Counted from the first letter of the stretch, positions 9,473 through 18,439 are shown. The stretch is DNA of 64,000 bases from Occallatibacter gabretensis (GCF_001449115.1 NZ_LAIJ01000010.1:124001-188000), one strand, 5' to 3'. Notes: a model not told the origin generated them from the sequence alone. Numbers and translations: made by a program.

Positions 9473-11956
9473 ATGGGTAACGAAGAGAACAGGAATCCGG
9501 GTGAGCCCGCCAATCGACAGGGAGCGCAGGATGGCGATGCGGGGCAGGGCGTCGGGGCCACGTCGGCCTTTGGGACGGTGAAGCCCGGAGCAACTCCCGC
9601 CGCTGCTGCCTTCGAAGACGATCTGCTGAGCATGCTGCTGGGCCGGGATAAGAAGCCTGCTGCAAATGCTCCGGTCCCTGTGGCTACGGCACCGTTGCAA
9701 TCAGAACCGGTGGTGCATGAGGTGGCTGCGCCTGGTTCGGGAAATCAAGATGATATTTTGAGCCGGTTGTTCGCGGCGGATGCTCCGGGCTCGTTTTCGA
9801 CTTCGGCACAGAATGCATTTGCAGCCCCGGCGCAAGCTCCGCCAACATCGCAATCGCATCCTCCGGCTCGCCATGGGGATTCGAAGCCTGGCGTATTTAC
9901 GCAGATGTTTCAGACAAGGTCAGCGTCTTCGCCGGTGAGCTCCGGCGTGGGCGGAGCGGCTCCTTCGCCTTCTGCTGCGCCGGTAACGCCTGCGGTTGCG
10001 CCTGGATCCGGTTCTGGGGCGTCCAGCGGATTTACGGAAATTTTCGGCAAGGTTTCCGCTCCTCAGAGCGCGCCTGTGGCACCCGCTCGAGAGCCAGAGC
10101 CGTTATTTCCGCCGGCAGCCGCACAACCCGTTTCGCAACCTGCATCTCAGCCAGGATCGTTCACGCAAGTTTTCGGCTCCTTTGGAGGAGCTGCTGCTGC
10201 GGCTACTCCGCCCGCGCCGCCGGCGCGAGAGCCTGAACCATTCTTTCCGCCGGCAGTCGCGCAGCCTGTGCAGCAGCCTACTTCGCAGCCAGGATCCTTT
10301 ACGCAGGTTTTTGGTTCCTTTGGAGGAGCTGCCACTCCTCCGCCCGCGCAGCCCGTGCGAGAGCCTGACCCATTGTTTTCTCCGGCTGCCGCGCAACCGG
10401 TGTCGCAACCTCCGTCGCAGGCGGGATCCTTTACGCAAGTTTTTGGCTCCTTCGGCGGAGCGGCTGCTGCTCCGCCCGCGCCTGTGCCGCCTGCCACGCC
10501 AGTGATTCCGACTGCTCCAGCACCTGAGCGATCTGCGGGAGGATTCACGGCACTTTTCAGCACGGCTGCTGCGGAGCCCAGGACACCTGTGCCCTCCTCC
10601 AGTCCAGATTCCGCCACTGCTGCGTTCCGGCGGTCGGCGACGGGATCATTCAGCGCCTTTGGTGGAGCTGCGGCGAGCTCTCCTGTGACACCACCGACGC
10701 CGGCGACACCGCCGACACCTCCAACTCCGGCGACGCCTCCGACACATGCAGGGACAGCGACAGCATCGTTTTCAATGGCGACGCCTGCCGCGCCTGTATT
10801 CCCATCTGCTGAAGCCTCGCCATTTCCGGCTGGTCCCTCTTCGCCTTCCTCCGGCGGATTCACATCGCTGTTTGCTAAGCTTCCAGCCGAGGAGCGGGAT
10901 CGCGCGCTTTCAGGCGGGCCTGCGCCCAACACGCCGCAGCCTTCGCTGACGCAGATGTTCGGGGCGTTAAGTGGTGCCGGGAGCAGCGCGCCGAGCACGC
11001 CCGCGGCTCCGCCATCCGATCCTGCATCGTTTACTCAGATTCTCTCGCGTTCCGCGGCTGCGCCGCCGCAGCCCAGTGCGCCATGGGAGCCCGTGCGAGA
11101 GGCGCCGAGTGGATTCGCTGCACGGCCCGATCCTTTTCCAAGCGCGGCAGGCGGGTTTGGCGTTACGCCTTCGGGTCCGCCATCCGACCCCAGCATGAAT
11201 GTCAGCGTGACTCGGCTGCTGAACAGGCTGGACAGCACGCCGTCTGCGCCGTACAGTGCGCCAGCTCCTTCCAATCCGGAGCCAGCGCCAGCGGGGGATT
11301 CCTGGACAAAGACCTTTGAGACGCTCAGTTCGCCCTCCTCGCCTGCTGCGGCGGCACCGAGCGGGTTTGGATCTCCAGGCGGGAGTTATACGCCGGTTCC
11401 ATCAAGCGGCGGTGACGCAACGCGTGCCATGTTCAGGCCGGTAAACACCGGGCCGGCCTCGAATCCGCAAAATTCGGCAGCACCTGCACCGCCGGAGTCT
11501 TCAGGACCGAGCGAGGTGACGCGCATCATCAATGCTTCGAAGATGCGGGAATCGGCTTTGCGCGGCGGTGGAGCGCAGGATCAGCCCGCAGCTGCGGGTG
11601 CGCCGCAGCCAACCGGTGGTGCGCCGCCAGCGATGCCGGGCGGGGTGAAGTTCACTCCGCCGCAGATGCAGGTGCCGCAGATGAATCCGCAGGCGATGAT
11701 GCATCCGGGTGGTATGGGAGCGCCTGGTGGAATGGGTGCAGGTGCGGGTGCTGGCGGCGGAATGCAAATGCCGCATATGCAGATGCCACCGATGCAGATG
11801 CCTCAGGTGAACCTGCAGCCACCTGCAGTGCCTGCACCACCAACTCCGGCGGCTGTGCCCAACAAGTTGCAGCAGTTGATTCCGCTGTTTCTGGTGGTGA
11901 TTATCTTCTTGCTGGTGGCGTTGATCGTGACGGTAGTGTTCGTGATGAAGCACTAG
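9473..11956 (+). CDS. Tail-anchored Pro/Ala-rich protein with repeated FTxxF motifs (T6SS-associated, unknown)
   Basis: 827 residues with no recognised enzyme domain. Two DD[IL]LSxL motifs lie near the N-terminus. The body is disordered and Pro/Ala/Ser-rich with 13 copies of a short motif, hydrophobic-Thr-x-x-[F/L/I/M], with Thr at about 143, 188, 231, 277, 321, 359, 464, 493, 521, 580, 612, 650 and 683 (FTQMF, FTEIF, FTQVF x3, FTALF, FTSLF, LTQMF, FTQIL, VTRLL, WTKTF, ATRAM, VTRII). A Met/Gly/Gln-rich stretch precedes one C-terminal membrane helix (about 797-824) ending VMKH. The topology predicted is tail-anchored with the repeats in the cytoplasm. It sits between the two tssK genes. A scaffold or phospho-Thr docking platform is inferred, not shown. 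The strong GGAGG site supports the start. Confidence 0.85.
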   Translation: MGNEENRNPGEPANRQGAQDGDAGQGVGATSAFGTVKPGATPAAAAFEDDLLSMLLGRDKKPAANAPVPVATAPLQSEPVVHEVAAPGSGNQDDILSRLFAADAPGSFSTSAQNAFAAPAQAPPTSQSHPPARHGDSKPGVFTQMFQTRSASSPVSSGVGGAAPSPSAAPVTPAVAPGSGSGASSGFTEIFGKVSAPQSAPVAPAREPEPLFPPAAAQPVSQPASQPGSFTQVFGSFGGAAAAATPPAPPAREPEPFFPPAVAQPVQQPTSQPGSFTQVFGSFGGAATPPPAQPVREPDPLFSPAAAQPVSQPPSQAGSFTQVFGSFGGAAAAPPAPVPPATPVIPTAPAPERSAGGFTALFSTAAAEPRTPVPSSSPDSATAAFRRSATGSFSAFGGAAASSPVTPPTPATPPTPPTPATPPTHAGTATASFSMATPAAPVFPSAEASPFPAGPSSPSSGGFTSLFAKLPAEERDRALSGGPAPNTPQPSLTQMFGALSGAGSSAPSTPAAPPSDPASFTQILSRSAAAPPQPSAPWEPVREAPSGFAARPDPFPSAAGGFGVTPSGPPSDPSMNVSVTRLLNRLDSTPSAPYSAPAPSNPEPAPAGDSWTKTFETLSSPSSPAAAAPSGFGSPGGSYTPVPSSGGDATRAMFRPVNTGPASNPQNSAAPAPPESSGPSEVTRIINASKMRESALRGGGAQDQPAAAGAPQPTGGAPPAMPGGVKFTPPQMQVPQMNPQAMMHPGGMGAPGGMGAGAGAGGGMQMPHMQMPPMQMPQVNLQPPAVPAPPTPAAVPNKLQQLIPLFLVVIIFLLVALIVTVVFVMKH

Positions 11957-12045
11957 GATGCATTGCCTGCAAGCATCCCTCGGGGACTAAAGCCCCATCA
12001 TTTTTTCGAACATTTTCGGTACGACTAAAGTCGTGCCCTTTCAAA
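11956..12045. repeat. REP-like intergenic hairpin cluster / likely terminator
   Basis: Three stem-loops in 90 bp between convergent genes: GGATGC/GCATCC (11956-11978, with inner TTGC/GCAA), GGGG-ACTAAAG-CCCC followed by a T-run, and ACGACT-AA-AGTCGT leading into GTGCCCTTTCAA. The second hairpin with its T-run could terminate the gene at 9473. CTAAAGCC and GTGCCCTT-type words recur, in inverse order, in the element at 44237-44336, so this may be one dispersed repeat family. Confidence 0.5.
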
Positions 12046-12082
12046 ACATTGAGCAAGAGAATTCGTCGGTTTTTGCGTGGCC

Positions 12083-13438
12083 CTACTGTGGCTCGGGCAG
12101 CAGGATGATCAATTCCATCGACGGGTTGAGAATCTCCGAGGGTGCGTAGCTGGCAAAGGTTCGCGAGCGTACCACGGAGTCCCAGAAGGTTCCGCCCTGC
12201 TCTACGGCAAAGTAATGATGCTTGAGCTTGACAGGGATGGCGCGCGGCGGCGTGGCCACATAGGCCAGCCTGAGACCGGGAAGAGCATTGCGAATGAGCA
12301 GCTCAATCTCGCTGGCTGAGCCGGTCTTCATGAGCTTAGGCACGCGCTCGATGAGATCGGCGTCGCGCGTGTCCGATGCGACGGCAAGATAGAAGCGCGA
12401 GCCCTGGAAGTAGGCATCCTTGTCTATGGACGTGGCGTAGATGGTGTCGCGCACGAACCTGAGCGGGAGTGAGATGAAGTTACTGGGTACCACACTGTCG
12501 AGCATGATGCGGATCAGGCGATCCATTTCCGCAAAGCAAACGCCAAGCTGATCGTGGTGATACGGAGGCAGGTTTCTGGGGGCAATCTTCTGCGAGAAGG
12601 TGGTGAGAGCGCCGGCCAGCGCACCCATCTCTGTAAAAAGCTGTTCCGGCAGCACGCAGCCCGACTCAAGATAATGCCGGAAGATGGGCAGATGGCTGTT
12701 GATGGTGTAGAGCAGCCAGAAGTTAGCGATGTCCGAGGCAGAGAAGTCCGCGAGGGATTGATTTTTCTGCCGCCGCGCACCCGAGAGCTGGCTGGAGCGC
12801 GTCACGATGAGTTCAATGAGATTGCTCAGAATGCCTTTCAGCAGTGGGTGTGCGTGAGCATTGATCAGCGGCGGAACGAAGTCTGGATCGAGCTGGTAGG
12901 AGCCGGTCTGCGAGCGGAGCACGCGGGCAAAGGCGAGCGTGACTGAGCCCTCGCGGCTTTCTCCTTCGGCAAGTATCTGGAGATTTTTACGCGCCACCTG
13001 CACCGGCTTTTCAGCGCTGCCGGAGTTTTCATCGCGGACCATGAGCACTTGCGCTTGAAAGCGCGTGCTGACGTTGCCGCGGTCCACGGAGACATTCATG
13101 CCGCCGTGCAGATATTCCGGAATGGCGAGATAGAAGATGCAGCTGGTGATGCCCTGGCGGAAGCACTCGTCTAGCACGCGCGCCGCAGGCGGGTGCTCAG
13201 AGGCCGGAATGTCGATGGGCAGCGCGTCCGGAAACAGGCCCGATGCGCTGAGGATGGCGAGGCGGCCTTCCGAGAGCGCTTTGGTATCGATCTGAAGTTC
13301 GCGAAGTCCCCACAGGTGCGGGTTCAGTGAGTCGAGATAAAACCGTGCGCAGTCCTCAACAAATCGCTCCTGGCATTGCAGATGCTGCGGTGAAAGAAAC
13401 GTTCCTTTCGACCAAACGACTGGTTGAAGTTGTCTCAT
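12083..13438 (-). CDS. tssK: T6SS baseplate protein TssK, copy 2
   Basis: 451 residues from ATG 13438. The frame continues 75 codons upstream, but that part has no TssK similarity and covers the putative tssB promoter, so it was excluded. Signatures: VVWSKGTFLSPQHLQ at 7-21, SADIANFWLLYTIN-type core, and C-terminal ALPGLRLAYVATPPRAIP then HYFAVEQGG. It is about the same length as copy 1 but strongly diverged, so it is not a recent duplicate. A single T6SS normally has one TssK; copy 2 may form mixed trimers or a second adaptor (inferred). It is transcribed alone, leftward, away from tssB. Confidence 0.9.
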   Translation of the reverse strand: MRQLQPVVWSKGTFLSPQHLQCQERFVEDCARFYLDSLNPHLWGLRELQIDTKALSEGRLAILSASGLFPDALPIDIPASEHPPAARVLDECFRQGITSCIFYLAIPEYLHGGMNVSVDRGNVSTRFQAQVLMVRDENSGSAEKPVQVARKNLQILAEGESREGSVTLAFARVLRSQTGSYQLDPDFVPPLINAHAHPLLKGILSNLIELIVTRSSQLSGARRQKNQSLADFSASDIANFWLLYTINSHLPIFRHYLESGCVLPEQLFTEMGALAGALTTFSQKIAPRNLPPYHHDQLGVCFAEMDRLIRIMLDSVVPSNFISLPLRFVRDTIYATSIDKDAYFQGSRFYLAVASDTRDADLIERVPKLMKTGSASEIELLIRNALPGLRLAYVATPPRAIPVKLKHHYFAVEQGGTFWDSVVRSRTFASYAPSEILNPSMELIILLPEPQ

Positions 13439-13560
13439 GTCGGGGCCTCGCCTGAGTATCGCATGATACGACAACGAGCGGAACGTCACTATGGGTACGC
13501 AGACATCGCGCGGGAACGAAGGCGCAGATTGCGATGAGGAGATTCTCAAAAAATAACGGA

Positions 13561-13589
13561 TTGACATAGCGACAGCGCCAGAGCATAAT
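13561..13589 (+). promoter_or_regulatory. Putative sigma70-type promoter of the tssB operon
   Basis: TTGACA (13561-13566), 17 bp spacer, CATAAT (13584-13589). It points at tssB, leaving a leader of about 210 nt. Good match by eye; unproven. Confidence 0.55.
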
Positions 13590-13645
13590 TTTGCTCGGTT
13601 CATCTCACCGGGGAAAATTGCTCTGAAATTGAGTGGGTGAAAGAG

Positions 13646-13661
13646 GGCGCCAATTGGCGCC
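13646..13661. promoter_or_regulatory. Perfect 16-bp palindrome, possible operator
   Basis: GGCGCCAATTGGCGCC is a perfect palindrome about 57 bp downstream of the putative tssB -10 box, inside the leader. It could be a repressor site or a small RNA hairpin; neither is shown. Confidence 0.35.
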
Positions 13662-13804
13662 ACTTGTCACGTCCGTAGTAACCAGGTTTGTCGCTCAAGA
13701 TCATTGTCCTAAAGTAATCTTGTCCGGGAAAAATCCAGTAGACAGTGCGTCTGGTGTTGTGTTCAGGTTAGTGTCACGGAAATCAATCGAATAGCGGAGG
13801 TTGT

Positions 13805-14320
13805 ATGGGCAGGGAGAGCACCCAGCAAAAACTTAGTCGCGTCCGGGCTCCTCGGGTGCAGATTACTTACGACGTGGAAACCGGCGGCGCAATCGAATTG
13901 AAGGAGTTGCCCTTTGTGATGGGTGTACTGGGCGATCTCACCGGCCATCCTGAGCAGCCGCTTGCGGCCCTGAAGGATCGCAAGTTTGTCGAGATCAATC
14001 CCGACAACTTCGACAGCGTGCTCAAAGGCATGCAACCCCATCTGAAATTCAAGGTTGAGAACAAGCTCAGCGACAAGGCCGGCCAGATTGCCGTGGATTT
14101 GAAGTTTGACAGCATGGACGACTTCTCGCCCGCCAAGGTGGCCGAGCAGGTTGGCCCCATCAAGGAGCTTCTGGATCTTCGTACGCGCCTTTCCAACCTG
14201 CGCGGCAGCCTGCAGGGCAACGACCAACTGGACCAGGCGCTCTTCGATGCGGTTTCGAACACCGAGGAATTGAACAAGCTGAAGACCGAGCTGGACAAGA
14301 AGTCGGAAGGGGGTAACTGA
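13805..14320 (+). CDS. tssB: T6SS contractile sheath small subunit TssB (VipA)
   Basis: 171 residues, typical length. Sheath motifs RVQITYDVETGGAIELKELPF near the N-terminus and a helical C-terminus (LRTRLSNLRGSL...) identify it. TssB pairs with TssC to make the contractile sheath around the Hcp tube in the cytoplasm. First gene of the structural operon. Its TGA overlaps the tssC ATG (TGATG), giving coupled translation of the two sheath subunits. Confidence 0.97.
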   Translation: MGRESTQQKLSRVRAPRVQITYDVETGGAIELKELPFVMGVLGDLTGHPEQPLAALKDRKFVEINPDNFDSVLKGMQPHLKFKVENKLSDKAGQIAVDLKFDSMDDFSPAKVAEQVGPIKELLDLRTRLSNLRGSLQGNDQLDQALFDAVSNTEELNKLKTELDKKSEGGN

Positions 14321-15807
14321 TGAGCACAGCCGATCAGGCAGCCGCCCAGGCCGCTGCCGCAGAAACTACGGAAGTAACGCTACTCGATTCGATCATCGCC
14401 CAGGGCAGGTTTGGCAAGGACACCGCCTCGCAGGAGCGCGGCAAGGACATGGTGAAGGAGTTCATCAACCAGGTTCTTGAAGGGCACATGACTCTCTCGC
14501 GCGATGCCGAAGCGACTATCGGCTCCCGCATTGCGGAGATTGACAAGCTGATCTCGGTGCAGCTGAACGAAGTTCTGCATCACAAGGATTTTCAGAAACT
14601 GGAAGGTACCTGGCGCGGCATCAAGTACCTGATGGACAACAGCGAAACGAACGACATGCTGAAGATCAAGGTGCTCAACGTCTCGAAGAAGGACCTGCTT
14701 CGCGACTTGCAGCGGGCGCCGGAGTTTGATCAGAGCGCGCTCTTCAAGAAGGCCTACGAAGAAGAATTCGGTATCTACGGCGGCGCTCCGTTCGGGGCAC
14801 TGATCGGCGACTATGAGTTCACCCGCACGGGCGAGGACATTGAACTGCTGGAGAAGGTAAGTCAGGTGGCTTCCGCCGCACATGCTCCGTTCCTTACGGC
14901 GGCAGGTCCCGAGCTGCTGAACCTTTCAGGATTCGGACAACTGACCGGCATCCGTGATATTTCAAAGGTCTTCGACAACACGGAATACGCTCGCTGGAAG
15001 AGCTTCCGGGCCTCGGATGATTCGCGCTATGTGGCTCTGACGATGCCACACATCCTGATGCGCGAGCCTTACGGGGCGGAGACGCGGCCCATCGAAGAGT
15101 TTGCTTATGAAGAAGGCGTGGACGGTTCGGATCACTCCAAGTACCTTTGGGGGAATGCGGCCTACGCGCTGGGCGCGCGGCTGACGAACTCGTTTGCCAA
15201 GTTCGGCTGGTGCGCTGCAATTCGCGGCGTGGAGAACGGCGGCCTGGTGGAAGGTTTGCCGGTGCATAACTTCCGTACGGACGAAGGAGACGTCGCTCTG
15301 AAGTGTCCGACGGAGGTGTCGATCACCGACAGGCGCGAGAAGGAACTGGCCGATCAGGGCCTGGTGCCGCTGGTGCACTGCAAGGGTACGGACTACGCGG
15401 CGTTCTTCAGCGTGCAGACGGCCAACAAGCCGAAGAAGTACGACAAGGATGAAGCGAATGCCAACGCGAAGCTCTCGGCGCAACTACCGTACATGCTGGC
15501 GATGTCTCGCTTTGCGCACTACCTCAAAGCGATGATGCGCGATAAGCTCGGCAGCCCGATGAGCCGCAGCCAGGCGGATCTTTATCTGAACCAGTGGATC
15601 GCAAATTACGTGATTGCCGACGACAATGCTTCGAAAGAGGCGAAAGCCGAGCGTCCGTTGCGTGAGGCGCGCATTGAGGTCATGGAAGTACCGGGCAATC
15701 CAGGCGCTCTGCGCGCGGTGGCTTTCATGCGTCCTCACTTCCAGCTGGATGAATTGACCGTTTCACTTCGTCTGGTGGCGGAGCTTCCAAAACCTGCGGG
15801 CAAATAA
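14320..15807 (+). CDS. tssC: T6SS contractile sheath large subunit TssC (VipB)
   Basis: 495 residues, normal length. Strong family signatures: FQKLEGTWRGIKYL, FGALIGDYEF, RWKSFRASDDSRYVALTMP, YLWGNAAYALGARL and GWCAAIRG, with C-terminal LREARIEVMEVPGNPG. Forms the sheath with TssB; its N-terminus is part of the ClpV/TssB interface in other systems. Translationally coupled to tssB. Confidence 0.98.
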   Translation: MSTADQAAAQAAAAETTEVTLLDSIIAQGRFGKDTASQERGKDMVKEFINQVLEGHMTLSRDAEATIGSRIAEIDKLISVQLNEVLHHKDFQKLEGTWRGIKYLMDNSETNDMLKIKVLNVSKKDLLRDLQRAPEFDQSALFKKAYEEEFGIYGGAPFGALIGDYEFTRTGEDIELLEKVSQVASAAHAPFLTAAGPELLNLSGFGQLTGIRDISKVFDNTEYARWKSFRASDDSRYVALTMPHILMREPYGAETRPIEEFAYEEGVDGSDHSKYLWGNAAYALGARLTNSFAKFGWCAAIRGVENGGLVEGLPVHNFRTDEGDVALKCPTEVSITDRREKELADQGLVPLVHCKGTDYAAFFSVQTANKPKKYDKDEANANAKLSAQLPYMLAMSRFAHYLKAMMRDKLGSPMSRSQADLYLNQWIANYVIADDNASKEAKAERPLREARIEVMEVPGNPGALRAVAFMRPHFQLDELTVSLRLVAELPKPAGK

Positions 15808-15876
15808 TCAAGTGTTGCTCGTTTGAGATTATCTTCAGCTCGCCTTGCGGAGGCGATAACGTGAAAGGATTCTTCC

Positions 15877-16356
15877 ATGGCGGTAGATTTTTTTCTGAAG
15901 CTCGACAGTATTGATGGCGAGTCGGCGGCCGACGGCCATACGAATGAGATTTCGCTTCTTTCCTTCAGTTGGGGTGGAAGCCAGGTCAGCTCCGTAGCAG
16001 GAACAGGCGGATCGGGCGCGGGCAAGGTAAGCCTGGAAAATCTCCATGCGATGAAGTACTACGACAAAGCCAGCCCCTCTCTCTTCAAGGCGCTCATCTC
16101 GGGCACACATATCAAGACTGGCGTGCTGAGCGCTTGCAAGTCCGGTGTCACAGGCGGCAAGCCCTTCCTGAAGGTTTCCTTCGAAGAGCTTTTCGTCACG
16201 AACCTGTCGATCAGCGGTTCGAGCGAGACCCCGGCTGAGAGTGTTTCTTTCAGCTACAACAAGATCAAGGTGGAGTACAGCACGCAGGACGAGAAGGGCA
16301 TCCTGACGGCTGTGGCTGCAGTCTCCTACGATCTGAAGGCGAACAAGGTTTCCTGA
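15877..16356 (+). CDS. hcp: T6SS tube protein Hcp (TssD)
   Basis: 159 residues, typical of Hcp. The pattern MAVDFFLKLDSIDGESAADG, then FSWGG near residue 30 and a C-terminal SFSYNKIKVEYSTQ strand, marks the Hcp1 family. Hexameric rings stack into the inner tube and carry or chaperone small effectors. 69 bp after tssC, with its own GAAAGGA ribosome site and a small CGCCT/AGGCG hairpin in the gap that could tune its expression relative to tssBC. Confidence 0.97.
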   Translation: MAVDFFLKLDSIDGESAADGHTNEISLLSFSWGGSQVSSVAGTGGSGAGKVSLENLHAMKYYDKASPSLFKALISGTHIKTGVLSACKSGVTGGKPFLKVSFEELFVTNLSISGSSETPAESVSFSYNKIKVEYSTQDEKGILTAVAAVSYDLKANKVS

Positions 16357-16362
16357 GGACCG

Positions 16363-17076
16363 ATGACAGCCAAAGAGCTGTACCGCGAAGGAAAACTGCG
16401 GGAAGCGATCAAGGCGCTTGGCGACGAGTTGAGATCCAATCCACTCGACGCCACGCGCCGTACGTTTCTCTTCGAGCTTCTGCTTTTTGCGGGAGAGTAT
16501 GATCGCGCGGAGAAGCAACTCGACATGCTTGCCACAACCGAGGCCAAGGCCGCAGGCGGCGCTTTGATGTATCGCACCGCCGTCCACGCGGAACGGACAC
16601 GTGCCGAGATGTTTGCGCGTGGCGAAACGCCAGAGGTAAAAGACAGTCCCGCGTATGGGGGCTCTCTGAATGGCAAATCATTTGACGATATTTCGGATCC
16701 AGATCCGCGCATCGGTCCGAATCTTGAAGTTTTTATTGCCGGCAGCTATACGTGGATTCCATTTCAACACCTGCGCCGCCTCGAAATGGAGCGGCCTGCG
16801 AATTTGCGCGATCTGATCTGGGCAAGAGCGCGCATTGAGACAAGCAAGGAGTTCCGGCTGCAGGACCTCGGTGAGGTTCTGATTCCGGCGATTTGCCCGT
16901 TGTCGTTCCGTTATCCGGAGGAGATTGTCGCGCTTGGACGCGAGTCTGTCTGGGAGGCGGATGAGAAGTACGACGCGATTCCTTATGGGGCAAAGACGAT
17001 GCTTGTGGATGGAGCCGATGTTCCGATCCTGGAACTGTTGAGCGTGGAGTGGCTGGCGAAGGAGAAGGAATCCTGA
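16363..17076 (+). CDS. tagJ: T6SS accessory protein TagJ (ImpE)
   Basis: 237 residues. N-terminal TPR-like helices (LYREGKLREAIKALGDELR, then LFELLLFAGEYDRAEKQL) and the ImpE C-terminal domain with YTWIPFQHLRRLEMERP and LRDLIWARARI. In other systems TagJ binds the TssB N-terminus and helps ClpV recycle the sheath. Six bp after hcp and one bp before tssA, so firmly within the operon. Presence of TagJ fits a sub-lineage of canonical T6SS rather than all systems. Confidence 0.92.
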   Translation: MTAKELYREGKLREAIKALGDELRSNPLDATRRTFLFELLLFAGEYDRAEKQLDMLATTEAKAAGGALMYRTAVHAERTRAEMFARGETPEVKDSPAYGGSLNGKSFDDISDPDPRIGPNLEVFIAGSYTWIPFQHLRRLEMERPANLRDLIWARARIETSKEFRLQDLGEVLIPAICPLSFRYPEEIVALGRESVWEADEKYDAIPYGAKTMLVDGADVPILELLSVEWLAKEKES

Positions 17077-17077
17077 G

Positions 17078-18439
17078 ATGCCCCTGCGCGACGACTTGCT
17101 GACACCCATTGAAGGCGACAATCCCTCCGGGCCGGAACTTTACTATGATCCTGTCTTCGAGCAGATCAAAGAAGCTCGACGCGAGGATGTGGACGATCTG
17201 CCTTCCGGCGGATGGGATGTAGCGAATCGGAAGAAGGCTGATTTCCGTACGGCGAACAAGCTCTCGGGAGAGACGGTTGCCAAGCGGAGCAAGGATCTTC
17301 GCCTGGCCGGATGGTACATCGAATCGAGCATCCGGCTGGAAGGTTTTTCCGTGCTGGCTCCGTCCATTGAGCTGCTGCGCGGATTGCAGGAGACCTTCTG
17401 GGACACAATCTACCCGATGATGGAGGATGGCGGCGACCTTGAGTATCGCGCCATGTCTGTGGATGCAGCCACGCGGCTGCTGACCGACGCCGTCCGCAAG
17501 CTGCCGCTGACCAAAAGCGGATTGAGCTTTGAGGTCTATAAGGATGCCCGCATCGTTGGCTACGAGAAAGATGCGACGTCAGACTCCAGACGCGAGTCGC
17601 GCGAGGATGCAATCAAACGCGGTCGGCTTACGGCTGAGGATTTCGACCAGGCCTTCCTGGCCACTCCAAAGGCTGTTTACTCGGATGCTGATGCGGCTCT
17701 GCGGGCAACCCTGGAGGCAGTCGCAGCGCTGGATAGCTATCAGCGGGAAGCCTATGGCTCAGATTTCTATCCATCGCTCGATAAGTTTCAAGAATCGCTT
17801 GAAGCGGTGCACGGGGTCGTTGAGACGCTCCTGAATGAGAAGCGGAAGACCGAGCCTGATCCAGTGGCGCCGAGAGCGCCGGGGGAAGGTGGCGAAGACG
17901 AGGGAGCCGGAGGCGGAGCGCAGGTCGGTATTCCGGGATTTTCCCTGCAGATTACGCGCATGGCGGCTCCGGGAGAGCTGGGCGCAGCCTATGGTTCTGT
18001 CGTGGCCAGCGCGGAATATTTTTTTGACGCGGACAGCCGGTCGGCTGTCCCGTACCTGATCTGCGCGGGGCTGCGGCTGGGCGAGACGCTGATGCAGGGG
18101 CAGTCGCCGCAACCAGGCTTTGCCGTGGGCCCGACGCCGGATGTACGCTTTGCGTTGCGCTCATTGGCTCAACAGGGCGCGTGGGCTCAATTGATTCGGG
18201 TGTCGCTGCCGATTCTTGCCAGCGAGTGCGCCCGTGGGTGGCTCGATCTGCACCGATATATATGGAGGGCCGCGCAGGAGATCGGCGCGGATGCGCTTTC
18301 AGCAGCGGTGGTGGGGACCATACGGAATCTGCTGGCCGTGCAGCCGGAGTTGCGGTACTGGATTCTGGAGGACGATACGGGAGCGGCTAATCCGGAAACG
18401 CAGCGGTGGATTGATTCCACGGTGCTGGGTCAAGGATAG
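17078..18439 (+). CDS. tssA: T6SS cap/priming protein TssA (ImpA)
   Basis: 453 residues. The N-terminal ImpA domain is clear: LLTPIEGDNPSGPELYYD, then FRTANKLSGETVAKRSKDLR and LEGFSVLAPSIELLRGLQETFWD. A Gly/Glu-rich linker (about 265-285) separates a C-terminal helical domain. TssA primes sheath and tube polymerisation and caps the distal end. Its start lies 1 bp after the tagJ stop. Confidence 0.94.
   Translation: MPLRDDLLTPIEGDNPSGPELYYDPVFEQIKEARREDVDDLPSGGWDVANRKKADFRTANKLSGETVAKRSKDLRLAGWYIESSIRLEGFSVLAPSIELLRGLQETFWDTIYPMMEDGGDLEYRAMSVDAATRLLTDAVRKLPLTKSGLSFEVYKDARIVGYEKDATSDSRRESREDAIKRGRLTAEDFDQAFLATPKAVYSDADAALRATLEAVAALDSYQREAYGSDFYPSLDKFQESLEAVHGVVETLLNEKRKTEPDPVAPRAPGEGGEDEGAGGGAQVGIPGFSLQITRMAAPGELGAAYGSVVASAEYFFDADSRSAVPYLICAGLRLGETLMQGQSPQPGFAVGPTPDVRFALRSLAQQGAWAQLIRVSLPILASECARGWLDLHRYIWRAAQEIGADALSAAVVGTIRNLLAVQPELRYWILEDDTGAANPETQRWIDSTVLGQG

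Larger units (their letters stand above)
13439..13804. other. Divergent intergenic region, tssK copy 2 / tssB
   Basis: 366 bp holding a good rightward promoter (13561-13589) and a perfect palindrome (13646-13661), followed by about 140 bp of apparent leader with no small gene seen. GCGGAGG ribosome site just before ATG 13805. Confidence 0.5.

Noticed and set aside
10147..10998. 283-codon open frame on the minus strand
   Set aside because: Shadow of the Pro/Ala-rich gene at 9473; composition is Gly/Ala/Val from complementing Pro codons and it has no start signals.
13439..13663. N-terminal extension of tssK copy 2
   Set aside because: The extra 75 codons lack TssK similarity and overlap the tssB promoter; ATG 13438 fits the family start.
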